A program made the translations under genes and the position numbers. From Acidithiobacillus montserratensis (GTDB taxonomy: Bacteria > Pseudomonadota > Gammaproteobacteria > Acidithiobacillales > Acidithiobacillaceae), in NCBI RefSeq assembly GCF_018853465.1, contig NZ_JABBOU010000007.1, positions 1 to 41,579 of the forward strand: 41,579 nucleotides of DNA. The letters are read 5' to 3'. The first letter of the stretch is position 1. Every line of letters starts with the position of its first letter. Shown piece after piece: positions 26,093 through 33,883 of the stretch. A model generated the notes under the pieces. It ran no database searches and was not told where the DNA came from. It was given only the letters and a program-made list of their open reading frames with translations.

Positions 26093-27472
26093 TCAGAACA
26101 GGCTGCGTGCGGCCTTGCTGACGCCTTCAGCGGACATGGGATGCTGGTCGGCAAAGCGGGCCAGATCATAGGCAGTCATGCCTGCTGCCAGGGCGGTGCC
26201 AATCTGACCGATGAGACTGCCGGCATCCAGACCGACAATCCAGCCACCCTTCAAACGCAGGGTATCCGGCTCGAAAAAAAGGCGGATTTCGCCTTCCCGC
26301 CGTTCCAGAATTTGTGCCCGCGCATCCTCCTTAAAAGAATATTGCGCTTCCAGCAGGGCTCCTGATCCGGCTTTGTCGGGAGTCAGACCGATGTAAGCTG
26401 CTGCCGGCAAGGTGAACACCGTCGTCGGCACCTGGCTGAAATCCGCATAATCCGTGGGGACGTTCCCGGCCAGGATATTGTGGGCGACAACCAGTGACTG
26501 GCGCACTGCAGCATGGAAAAGGGGCACACGGCCATTGACGTCGCCCGCCGCGTAAATATGGGGATAGCGGGTCTGCAAGGCGGAACCGACGCCAATACCG
26601 TGATGATCCAACTCAATGCCGATGGATTCAGCACCTTCCGGTATCACTGGATGACGTCCCACCGCAAGGACGACCACGTCGACTGACTGAGAGACTTCCC
26701 GGCCCTGGTCCCGCCATACGACCTGACGCCGTCCTGCTTGATCTTCTACCCGCTGTACTTCGACATCGGTATGGATTTGCAAGCCTGCCGGAAGCAAGGT
26801 CAGCAGCTGGTCAACCATAGCCGGATCCATTCCCGCCAGAATACGTTCGCCTTTTTGCAGAAGGGTGACCCGGGTACCAAGGCGGGCAAAAAAAGTAGCC
26901 GTTTCCAGGCCAATGTAGCCTCCACCGATGATGACCATTTCATCGGGCAAGCTCTGCAAGGCAGGGCCTGGTTTGTAGAGATCATGGCTGGTGAGGCACA
27001 ATTCCGCGCCGGGTAAGGGCGGAAGAAACACATCCGAACCACTGGCAATGAGAATATGCGCGGCCCGATAGGTATCCGTCCCTTGATCGCTGTCCACCGC
27101 TACTGTATGGGCATCGAGCAGACGGGCAACCCCTTTACATAAGCGAATGCGGGGGGTAGCCGCGAGTTCTTCGGCATGCTGAGCGTAGCGCCGCGACTGA
27201 ACGGCATCCTTGTGCTGCATCAAGGCGGCAAAATCGACGGCAATATGCCCTTGCAGTCCCAAAGACTGGAAACGCTGGACGTCATCATACAAGGCGACGG
27301 TCTCCCGCACGGCCTTTGAGGGCACACACCCCTCATAAAGACAATTGCCACTCATCACCCCCTTGGGGTCCACCATGAGCACTTCATGTCCCGCTTTGGC
27401 CAATCGAAAGGCTGCGGGATAGGCAGCCCCGCCCGCACCAATACACAATAAATCCACTTCCTGCGTTGCCAT
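26093..27472 (-). CDS. lpd: Dihydrolipoamide dehydrogenase (E3) or close class-I flavin disulfide reductase
   Basis: This FAD/NAD-dependent disulfide reductase would re-oxidise the lipoyl groups of the PDH complex. The start chosen is ATG 27472, with GGGGGA just upstream. The frame to 27520 adds 16 unsupported residues. The product is 459 residues (family about 465). The FAD dinucleotide-binding site is IGAGGAAYPAA (11-21). The redox pair is Cys44/Cys49 in SGNCLYEGCVPSK, a variant of the usual GGTCLNVGC. The NAD site is VIIGGGYIGLE, the second FAD site is IYAAGDVNG, and the C-terminal His-Glu dyad is His444/Glu449 in HPMSAE. Mercuric reductase is unlikely, because there is no N-terminal HMA domain and no C-terminal vicinal Cys pair. 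The PDH operon on the other strand, 3.2 kb away, lacks its own E3. Confidence 0.88.
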   Translation of the reverse strand: MATQEVDLLCIGAGGAAYPAAFRLAKAGHEVLMVDPKGVMSGNCLYEGCVPSKAVRETVALYDDVQRFQSLGLQGHIAVDFAALMQHKDAVQSRRYAQHAEELAATPRIRLCKGVARLLDAHTVAVDSDQGTDTYRAAHILIASGSDVFLPPLPGAELCLTSHDLYKPGPALQSLPDEMVIIGGGYIGLETATFFARLGTRVTLLQKGERILAGMDPAMVDQLLTLLPAGLQIHTDVEVQRVEDQAGRRQVVWRDQGREVSQSVDVVVLAVGRHPVIPEGAESIGIELDHHGIGVGSALQTRYPHIYAAGDVNGRVPLFHAAVRQSLVVAHNILAGNVPTDYADFSQVPTTVFTLPAAAYIGLTPDKAGSGALLEAQYSFKEDARAQILERREGEIRLFFEPDTLRLKGGWIVGLDAGSLIGQIGTALAAGMTAYDLARFADQHPMSAEGVSKAARSLF

Positions 27473-27692
27473 TGTTGTCCCCCGTCTCTTCGCTTCACTC
27501 CTGAAAAAGATAGCATCCATACGAAAACAAGATATTTTCTGTATCGTCTGCTCGGATCATCTACTGATCACAAGCTGTCTGCGGTGGATAATGGCGGGAC
27601 AATCAGCCGTCACCATCCCTCATCTTGTGCTACCTTATATTAGAATGCTGTTGTCGCAATAGCTCAAGAACAAATTGGCAAGGGAGGCAAGC

Positions 27693-30281
27693 ATGCCGTC
27701 GGTTGATGCGCAGGACTTCGAGAAAATCAGTCTGGATGAAAGTTTCAAGGAATTGGAAAGCAGCGAGCAGGGTTTAAGCAGTCAGGAAGCCAAAACCCGT
27801 TTTGCCCAGTTCGGCAGCAATCTTCTCGAAGAAAAGGAGATTCCCCTTTGGCGCCGACTGATCTCCTATTTCTGGGCTCCCATTCCCTGGATGATCGAGA
27901 CTGCCGCCATCCTTTCGGCCATCAACGGCGACTGGAAAAGTTTTTTTGTGATTTTCGCCATGTTGCTCATCAACGGCGGCATTGGTTTCTGGGAGGAAAA
28001 GGGGGCCAACGATGCCCTCAAGGCCCTGAAAAACCAGCTCGCCCTCAAAACCCGGGTACTCCGTGACCAGAACTGGCAGAATCTGGATGCCGCACAACTG
28101 GTGCCGGGTGATGTGGTTCGACTGCGTTTGGGTGACATTTTACCCGCCGACATCAAATTGTTTTCGGGAGACTATCTCTCGGTGGACCAGTCAGCCCTGA
28201 CCGGAGAATCCCTGCCGGTCAGCAAAAAACCCGGGGACGTCGTATATTCGGGAACCATCGCCAAACAGGGAGAAATGCTGGGGGTGGTCTATGCCACCGG
28301 TTCGCGGACCTTTTTTGGCCGCACTGCCAGCCTGGTCCAGAAAGCCGCTCCCGTTTCCCACTTTCAGAAAGCCGTGCTGGGCATTGGCAATTTTCTGATC
28401 ATCCTGGCCCTTTGCCTTTCAGCCCTGCTCATCATCGTGGAACTGGCGCGGGGACTGCCGTTTTTGACGCTCATCGCTTTTGTCCTGGTGGTGGTGGTGG
28501 CCTCCATTCCGGTGGCCATGCCGGCGGTGTTGTCGGTGACCATGGCCCTGGGGGCTCTGGCCCTGTCGCGGATGAAGGCGATTGTTTCCCGCCTGACCTC
28601 CATCGAAGAAATGGCGGGTGTGGACATTCTCTGTTCCGATAAAACCGGCACCCTCACCCAGAACAAGATCAGCCTGGGAGAAATGACCCTCTTTACCGCC
28701 AAGAATGAACAGGCACTCATCCTGGCAGCGGCCCTGGCCAGCAAGGCCGAAGATGCCGACGCCATCGACAACGCGGTGCTCGCCGGCCTCACAGACTCGG
28801 AGAAGGTCTTGGCGCCATTTCATCTGGACAAGTTCATTCCCTTCGATCCCGTTTCCAAACGTACCGAGGGGCAGATTCACGGCGGCGGTGGACAGAAATT
28901 CCGGGTAAGCAAGGGGGCACCCCAGATCCTCATGGATATGGCCAAGCTGGCGGGCGACGAACGCAGCAAGGCGGAAAAAGTGGTGGAAGATGCTGCAGCC
29001 AAAGGCTATCGCACCCTGGGGGTGGTTCGCTCCGATGATGACGGGCAAAGCTGGCAGTTTCTCGGCATCCTGGCGCTGCTCGATCCACCCCGGGTGGACT
29101 CCAGGGAAACCATCATCGAAGCTCAGAATCATGGTATCGAGGTCAAGATGGTCACCGGCGATCATCAGGCCATCGCCAGTGAAATTGCCGGGCAACTGCA
29201 TCTCGGTACCCATATTCTGAGCGTGGATGAGCGCTTGTCGCAATTTGCCAATGGCGGCGCTCTGCCTGCAGATCTCGCGGATGAAATCGAACATTCAGAT
29301 GGATTCGCTCAGGTTTTTCCGGAGCATAAATACGCCATCGTCAAAATCCTCCAGCAGCGCGGTCATATCGTCGCCATGACCGGTGACGGGGTCAATGACG
29401 CCCCGGCTCTCAAGCAGGCCGATGTGGGGATTGCCGTTTCCGGCGCCACCGACGCGGCCCGGGGTGCGGCGGCGCTGATCCTGACGGCCCCCGGCCTGAA
29501 CGTGATCGTCAAGGCGGTGGAAGAGGCGCGCCGGATTTTCGAGCGGATGACCAGTTATACGATTTATCGTATCGCCATGACCCTGGATATCCTGTTTTTT
29601 GTGGTCGTTGCCATGCTGATTTTCAATGACTATCCCCTGACTGCCATCATGGTCGTGCTGCTCTCTCTGCTCGACGACATTCCCATCATGACTATCGCCT
29701 GGGACAACACCATCGTGCAGAAAGCTCCGGTCCACTGGGAAATGCCCCGGGTGCTGGCCCTGTCGTCGGCCATGGGCGCACTGGCTTTTGGCGGCACTTT
29801 TTTTCTTTATATGCTCACGCGCTTTGTTTTTGATATTCCCTTGCTCGAAGCCCAGAGCATCATGTTCCTGCAACTCATTGCCGGAGGGCATCTCATGCTC
29901 TTTCTGACCCGGGTGCGCGGTCCCTTCTGGCGGCCGCCCTTCCCGGCCCCCATCCTGTTGCTGGCCATTTTGGGTACTCAAATCGTCGGCATCGCCATTG
30001 TGGCTTTTGGCTGGCTGATGCCTGCCCTGCCCTGGACCGTCATCGGTCTGGTCTGGGCCTACAACATCGTCTGGATGGTGCTGGCGGACTTCGCCAAGCT
30101 CGGCATTCACCGCCTGATGGACAACGAGGCGAAACATCAAAGCCGTTTCTTACGCACCCTCAACCAGTCCCTGCAACCGGCTCTGGCCGGGATTGAGAAG
30201 GAAGACGCAGCCATGCATCGGGGCATCCGGCAAGCATTCGCCCGCCTGATCCCCGGCAAGAAGAAGGGCTCACAGAAATAA
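27693..30281 (+). CDS. P-type H+-exporting ATPase (P3A type)
   Basis: This plasma-membrane type proton pump expels H+ at the cost of ATP. The start chosen is ATG 27693, with GGGAGG (27682-27687). An upstream TTG at 27675 lies before that site. The product is 862 residues. The cation-ATPase N-terminal segment is followed by TM1-2, the actuator domain with TGES (Thr170), TM3-4 and the phosphorylated Asp316 in CSDKTGTLTQNK. The nucleotide-binding domain and the hinge TGDGVNDAP (Asp565) follow, then six C-terminal helices. The M6 segment SLLDDIPIMTIAWDN holds the Asp expected for proton binding in P3A pumps. The C-terminus is short and lacks the regulatory extension of plant pumps. It heads the eleven-gene operon, 39 bases before the ahpD-like gene. 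Confidence 0.93.
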   Translation: MPSVDAQDFEKISLDESFKELESSEQGLSSQEAKTRFAQFGSNLLEEKEIPLWRRLISYFWAPIPWMIETAAILSAINGDWKSFFVIFAMLLINGGIGFWEEKGANDALKALKNQLALKTRVLRDQNWQNLDAAQLVPGDVVRLRLGDILPADIKLFSGDYLSVDQSALTGESLPVSKKPGDVVYSGTIAKQGEMLGVVYATGSRTFFGRTASLVQKAAPVSHFQKAVLGIGNFLIILALCLSALLIIVELARGLPFLTLIAFVLVVVVASIPVAMPAVLSVTMALGALALSRMKAIVSRLTSIEEMAGVDILCSDKTGTLTQNKISLGEMTLFTAKNEQALILAAALASKAEDADAIDNAVLAGLTDSEKVLAPFHLDKFIPFDPVSKRTEGQIHGGGGQKFRVSKGAPQILMDMAKLAGDERSKAEKVVEDAAAKGYRTLGVVRSDDDGQSWQFLGILALLDPPRVDSRETIIEAQNHGIEVKMVTGDHQAIASEIAGQLHLGTHILSVDERLSQFANGGALPADLADEIEHSDGFAQVFPEHKYAIVKILQQRGHIVAMTGDGVNDAPALKQADVGIAVSGATDAARGAAALILTAPGLNVIVKAVEEARRIFERMTSYTIYRIAMTLDILFFVVVAMLIFNDYPLTAIMVVLLSLLDDIPIMTIAWDNTIVQKAPVHWEMPRVLALSSAMGALAFGGTFFLYMLTRFVFDIPLLEAQSIMFLQLIAGGHLMLFLTRVRGPFWRPPFPAPILLLAILGTQIVGIAIVAFGWLMPALPWTVIGLVWAYNIVWMVLADFAKLGIHRLMDNEAKHQSRFLRTLNQSLQPALAGIEKEDAAMHRGIRQAFARLIPGKKKGSQK

Positions 30282-30320
30282 CACTGTAAAAATAGAGCGT
30301 TGGATGATCAGGAGAAAGTT

Positions 30321-30671
30321 ATGAAGGCAACCGATCGCATTAACGAAGTCCGGCAGTTGATGGAAAATCTCAAGCAGGATTACCCTGCGGAAATCAATGC
30401 CTTTCTGGGTTTCATGGAAAAGGCCGAAGGCAATCCGGCACTGGACTCAGCCCAGAAAGAGTTGATCAATGTGGCCCTGTCGGTGGCCGCCCAATGTGAG
30501 TGGTGCATCGCCCTGCACGTCAAAAATGCCGTCGAGGCCGGCGCCAGCCGCGATGAAATCATGAGTGCCGGTTTTATGGCCGTCATCATGCATGGCGGTC
30601 CGGCACTCATGTACCTGGTGCCGCTCAGCAGGGCTCTGGACGAATTCCTGCCGGAGACCCCGCATGGATAA
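30321..30671 (+). CDS. AhpD-like / carboxymuconolactone decarboxylase-family protein
   Basis: This is a small 116-residue all-helical protein of the AhpD/CMD family. The start chosen is ATG 30321, with AGGAGA at 30310-30315. The TTG-initiated frame from 30300 is less likely. The redox motif is CEWC with a downstream His (Cys59, Cys62, His66), which in AhpD is the peroxidase/thiol-disulfide centre. Family knowledge: AhpD proteins take electrons from lipoylated E2 and E3 of 2-oxoacid dehydrogenases. Its last 8 bases overlap the E1-alpha gene, and the lipoyl-carrying E2 is two genes further on. That supports a lipoyl-coupled antioxidant role, as an inference. No ahpC is seen. Confidence 0.85.
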   Translation: MKATDRINEVRQLMENLKQDYPAEINAFLGFMEKAEGNPALDSAQKELINVALSVAAQCEWCIALHVKNAVEAGASRDEIMSAGFMAVIMHGGPALMYLVPLSRALDEFLPETPHG

Positions 30672-31662
30672 GTGGCATATGTCTCGGATGCTCCGCGACA
30701 TGCTCCGCGCCAGAGCCTTTGAGGAGGCGACGGCCCAGGGCTATGCCCAAGGGAAGATCGCGGGCTTTTTGCATCTCTATCCGGGTGAGGAGGCCGTGGC
30801 CGTGGGTGTGCTTCATGCCGCCGAACCCGGCGATTATGTGGTCAGCACTTACCGGGAGCATGTCCATGCCCTGGTGCGGGGCATTCCTGCCCAGGAAATC
30901 ATGGCCGAGCTGCACGGCAAAAAAACCGGCATCAGCAAAGGCATGGGTGGCTCCATGCATCTTTTCGATGCCAGCCGCCGCTTTCTGGGCGGCTATGCCA
31001 TTGTCGGCGAAACCTACCCCATCGCCCTGGGGGCCGCTTATGCGGTGGCCTATCGCCGCCTGCCCGAAGCCGTGATCTGCTTTTTCGGGGATGGCGCGGT
31101 CAATCAGGGGACTTTTCACGAATCCCTGAACATGGCGGCGCTCTGGAAGTTACCCATTCTTTTTGTTTGCGAAAACAATCACTACCAGATCGGAACGGAA
31201 ATCCACCGGCACTCGGCCATCACCGAGGTCTATAAACGGGCCTGCGGGTATGGGATTCCTGCCGAAAAGGTCGATGGCATGGATGTACTGAGCGTCCATG
31301 CCGCCGCCCAAAAGGCCCTGGAACGGGTGCGCAGTGGCGACGGGCCGCAGTTTCTCGAACTGGACGCCTATCGGGCCAATGATCCCATTGCCGCCGCCAT
31401 TCACGAAGCCGAAAGCGGCTATCCCAACCCCGCAGCCATGGCGGCGGCGGGGCCCGACTGCATCAGCCTGTTCAGCGCCCATTGCTGTCGGGAAAAGCAT
31501 CTGGATGAAACGGACATCGAGCGCATGCGTCAGGAAGTCCAGACCGAAATCGACGCCGCTGTCCGCTTTGCCGAAGAAAGTGCGGAACCTGACATGGAGA
31601 CAGCCTGGTCCATTCTGCACGCCAACCGGCGCTATGAAACCCTGATGGAGAGCCCAGAATGA
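30664..31662 (+). CDS. pdhA: Pyruvate dehydrogenase E1 component, alpha subunit
   Basis: This is the alpha chain of the heterotetrameric E1, which decarboxylates pyruvate with thiamine diphosphate. The start chosen is ATG 30664, with CGGAGA at 30652-30657. It gives 332 residues, usual for the family. The thiamine-diphosphate/Mg motif begins GDG at residue 142 and ends NN at 171-172. The GMGGSMHLFD and FLGGYAIVGETYPIALGAA segments look like the cyanobacterial/plastid form of E1-alpha (GQGGSMH, LGGFAFIGEG). The acetoin dehydrogenase E1-alpha is a near relative and cannot be fully excluded, but E1/E2 neighbours fit PDH. It overlaps ahpD by 8 bases and pdhB by 4. Confidence 0.92.
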   Translation: MDKWHMSRMLRDMLRARAFEEATAQGYAQGKIAGFLHLYPGEEAVAVGVLHAAEPGDYVVSTYREHVHALVRGIPAQEIMAELHGKKTGISKGMGGSMHLFDASRRFLGGYAIVGETYPIALGAAYAVAYRRLPEAVICFFGDGAVNQGTFHESLNMAALWKLPILFVCENNHYQIGTEIHRHSAITEVYKRACGYGIPAEKVDGMDVLSVHAAAQKALERVRSGDGPQFLELDAYRANDPIAAAIHEAESGYPNPAAMAAAGPDCISLFSAHCCREKHLDETDIERMRQEVQTEIDAAVRFAEESAEPDMETAWSILHANRRYETLMESPE

Positions 31663-32654
31663 GTGAGGAAATCTATTACTGGCAGGCTCTGAATCGCGCC
31701 ATGGACACGGAAATGGCGGCGGACGACAGCATCATCACCTTGGGGGAAGATGTCGGTTTATATGGTGGCACCTACCGGGTGACCGAGGGGCTCATGGCCA
31801 AATATGGGGAATGGCGGGTGCGTGATACGCCCATTTCCGAAAACAGTTTCACCGGGCTGGGAGTGGGAGCGGCCATGCTGGGCCTGCGGCCCGTGGTGGA
31901 AATCATGACCATCAACTTTGCGCTCTTTGCCATCGACGCCATCATCAACATGGCTGCCAAGATTCCCTTCATGTCCGGCGGGCAGTTTCCCATGCCCCTG
32001 ACCATCCGCATGCCCGGCGGCGTGGCCCGGCAATTGGGCGCCCAACACTCACAGCGTCTGGAGCATACCCTGATGAACGTGCCCGGCCTGCGCATGGTGG
32101 TCCCCGCCACACCCCAGGATGCCTATGGGCAACTGCGTCAAGCCATTCACAGCGACGACCCCATCATCTTTCTGGAACATGAACTGCTCTATTTCAGCAA
32201 AGGGGTGGTGGATGAAACGGCCGTGGCACCCCCCATTCATCAAGCCATGCTCCGCCGCACCGGGCGGGATATGACCTGCATTGCCTATTCGCAGATGGTC
32301 CTTCTGGCTTTGGAGGCCGCTGAGCAACTGGCTAGCGAAGGCATCGAGATGACGGTCATCGATCTGCGCAGCCTTTCGCCCATCGACTGGGAAACCTGCG
32401 TGCAGTCAGTGCAGCAAACCCATCACTGCCTCATTGTCGAGGAAGACTGTCGCTTTGCGGGGGCGGGGGCCGAACTGGCAGCCACCTTGCAGGAACGCTG
32501 TTTTTATTTTCTGGACAAGCCCATTCAGAGAGTCGCGGGCCTGGATATCCCGACCCCCTTCAATGGCAAGCTGGAAGCCGCCAGCATTCCACGCACGAAA
32601 GACATCATTGAGGCCGCCCGACGCCTCGTCAGCAGCGCAGGAGTTCAGTCATGA
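31659..32654 (+). CDS. pdhB: Pyruvate dehydrogenase E1 component, beta subunit
   Basis: This is the beta chain of E1, 331 residues, completing the active site with the alpha chain and docking on the E2 peripheral-subunit-binding domain. The transketolase pyrimidine-binding domain starts with LNRAMDTEMAADDSIITLGEDVGLYGGTYRVTEG, giving the conserved Glu of GEDVG. SGGQFPMPLTIRMPGG and ARQLGAQHSQRLE follow, as in plastid and cyanobacterial E1-beta (SGGQF, VGRQLGAEHSQRLE). The C-terminal transketolase domain carries TVIDLRSLSPIDWE. The ATG overlaps the pdhA stop as ATGA, and its own stop overlaps the E2 start in the same way, so stoichiometric translation is likely. Confidence 0.94.
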   Translation: MSEEIYYWQALNRAMDTEMAADDSIITLGEDVGLYGGTYRVTEGLMAKYGEWRVRDTPISENSFTGLGVGAAMLGLRPVVEIMTINFALFAIDAIINMAAKIPFMSGGQFPMPLTIRMPGGVARQLGAQHSQRLEHTLMNVPGLRMVVPATPQDAYGQLRQAIHSDDPIIFLEHELLYFSKGVVDETAVAPPIHQAMLRRTGRDMTCIAYSQMVLLALEAAEQLASEGIEMTVIDLRSLSPIDWETCVQSVQQTHHCLIVEEDCRFAGAGAELAATLQERCFYFLDKPIQRVAGLDIPTPFNGKLEAASIPRTKDIIEAARRLVSSAGVQS

Positions 32655-33883
32655 AAAACCCCATCACCATGCCGGTACTCTCCGACACCATGCAAAGTGG
32701 CCGCCTGACCCGCTGGAACAAATCCGTGGGTGATCCTGTTAAAAAGGGCGAGGCCATTGCCGAGGTGGAAACCGACAAGGCCATTCTCGATGTGGAGGCC
32801 TTCAGCGACGGTTATCTGGCTGGGCCGCTAGCCGAAACCAACAGCGATATTCCGGTTCGTCAGGTCATTGGCTATATCCTGGATCAGCCTGCGGCAGCCG
32901 AAAAAACCGGGGATGTCGTTTCAGCACAGCCGACGGTCAGCAAGAAATCCCCGGCATCTCCGCAACCGGCAGCAGACACCGTGAAAAACCTCGAAAACCT
33001 GGGAAACTCCGCTCTTGCGTACAATCATGACGGTGCAGCGTCTGCATCTGTCCAGCCCAGATCGCCGACCTTGCCTCCCTCTGTCACCTCCACCATCGCC
33101 CATGCCGCAGGAAATATATCGCCTTACGCCCGCGCCCTGGCCGAGGATCTCGGCATCAAACTCCAGCAAATTTCTCCAGGTCCTGACGGGCAGATTCATG
33201 CCAGTCAGGTACTAGCCGCCGCAATGTCAGCGCCGGACGTTGATTTGCAGATGGGCCCGCCTTATCAACTGGAAAAACTCAGTTCCCTGCGTGCCGCCGT
33301 TGCCCGTAATATGACAGCCACCCTGCACACACCGACATTTCTGATCAGCAGTCGTATCGCCCTGGAGACCATGCAGAAAAACTGCAAAGCCAAAGGGCTG
33401 AGTTTTACTCTGGCACTGGGCAAGGCCTGCGCGCTGACTGTCGCTGAAGATCCCTGGTTCAATCATGTCTGGACCGGTCAGGGGCTGGCCAAGCGCCAGC
33501 GGGTTGATCTCGGCATTGCCGTAGACACAGGTGAAGGTCTGATCACGCCCGTCCTGCGTGATGCGGCTGCTCGCCCCCTGCGAGAACTGGCGGAGGATTG
33601 GCGCATCCTGCTCGGCAAGATCAAAAAGGGCCGGATTGCGCCCCAGGATTATCAGGGCGCCAGCTTTTACTTGTCCAATCTGGGTATTTTCCCGGAAATC
33701 GAACGCTTCAATGCTCTCGTCCCCACCGGGGCGGCGGCTATTCTAGCGGTCGCCGCAGCGGGTCAGGACGGAAAAACAGACTTCACCCTGAGCTGCGATC
33801 ATCGCGTCATTTTTGGCGCTGATGCGGCACGTTTTCTGCAGCGCCTGGGCAAACGTCTGGAGGATATTACTTGGCTGCAATAA
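32651..33883 (+). CDS. pdhC: Dihydrolipoamide acetyltransferase (PDH E2)
   Basis: E2 transfers the acetyl group from E1 to CoA and forms the core of the complex. The product is 410 residues. One lipoyl domain (1-~78) has the lipoylated Lys43 in ETDKAILDVE. An Ala/Pro/Ser-rich linker follows, then a peripheral-subunit-binding domain at ~155-191 (NISPYARALAEDLGI) and the catalytic domain from ~205. The catalytic His384 is in SCDHRVIFGADAARFL. The usual HxxxDG motif reads HxxxFG, with Phe388 in place of Asp. Plastid and cyanobacterial E2 proteins have Tyr there, so this may be a lineage trait rather than damage. The gene ends 13 bases into ackA. The single lipoyl domain is like that of plastid-type E2. 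Confidence 0.93.
   Translation: MKNPITMPVLSDTMQSGRLTRWNKSVGDPVKKGEAIAEVETDKAILDVEAFSDGYLAGPLAETNSDIPVRQVIGYILDQPAAAEKTGDVVSAQPTVSKKSPASPQPAADTVKNLENLGNSALAYNHDGAASASVQPRSPTLPPSVTSTIAHAAGNISPYARALAEDLGIKLQQISPGPDGQIHASQVLAAAMSAPDVDLQMGPPYQLEKLSSLRAAVARNMTATLHTPTFLISSRIALETMQKNCKAKGLSFTLALGKACALTVAEDPWFNHVWTGQGLAKRQRVDLGIAVDTGEGLITPVLRDAAARPLRELAEDWRILLGKIKKGRIAPQDYQGASFYLSNLGIFPEIERFNALVPTGAAAILAVAAAGQDGKTDFTLSCDHRVIFGADAARFLQRLGKRLEDITWLQ

Noticed and set aside
26074..26106. Inverted repeat GCAGCCTG / CAGGCTGC between the MFS gene and lpd
   Set aside because: There is a 17-base loop and no T run, and one arm lies in the lpd coding end. Too weak to call a terminator.
27473..27692. Possible promoters in the lpd / H+-ATPase divergent region
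   Set aside because: A/T-rich hexamers are present (TATATT, TAGAAT), but no -35 box has acceptable spacing. The short repeat GATCA-N5-TGATC (27555-27569) is too short to call an operator.
28419..30140. Long minus-strand open frames opposite the H+-ATPase
   Set aside because: They mirror the codon bias of the real gene, are His/Gln-rich and carry no recognisable motif.
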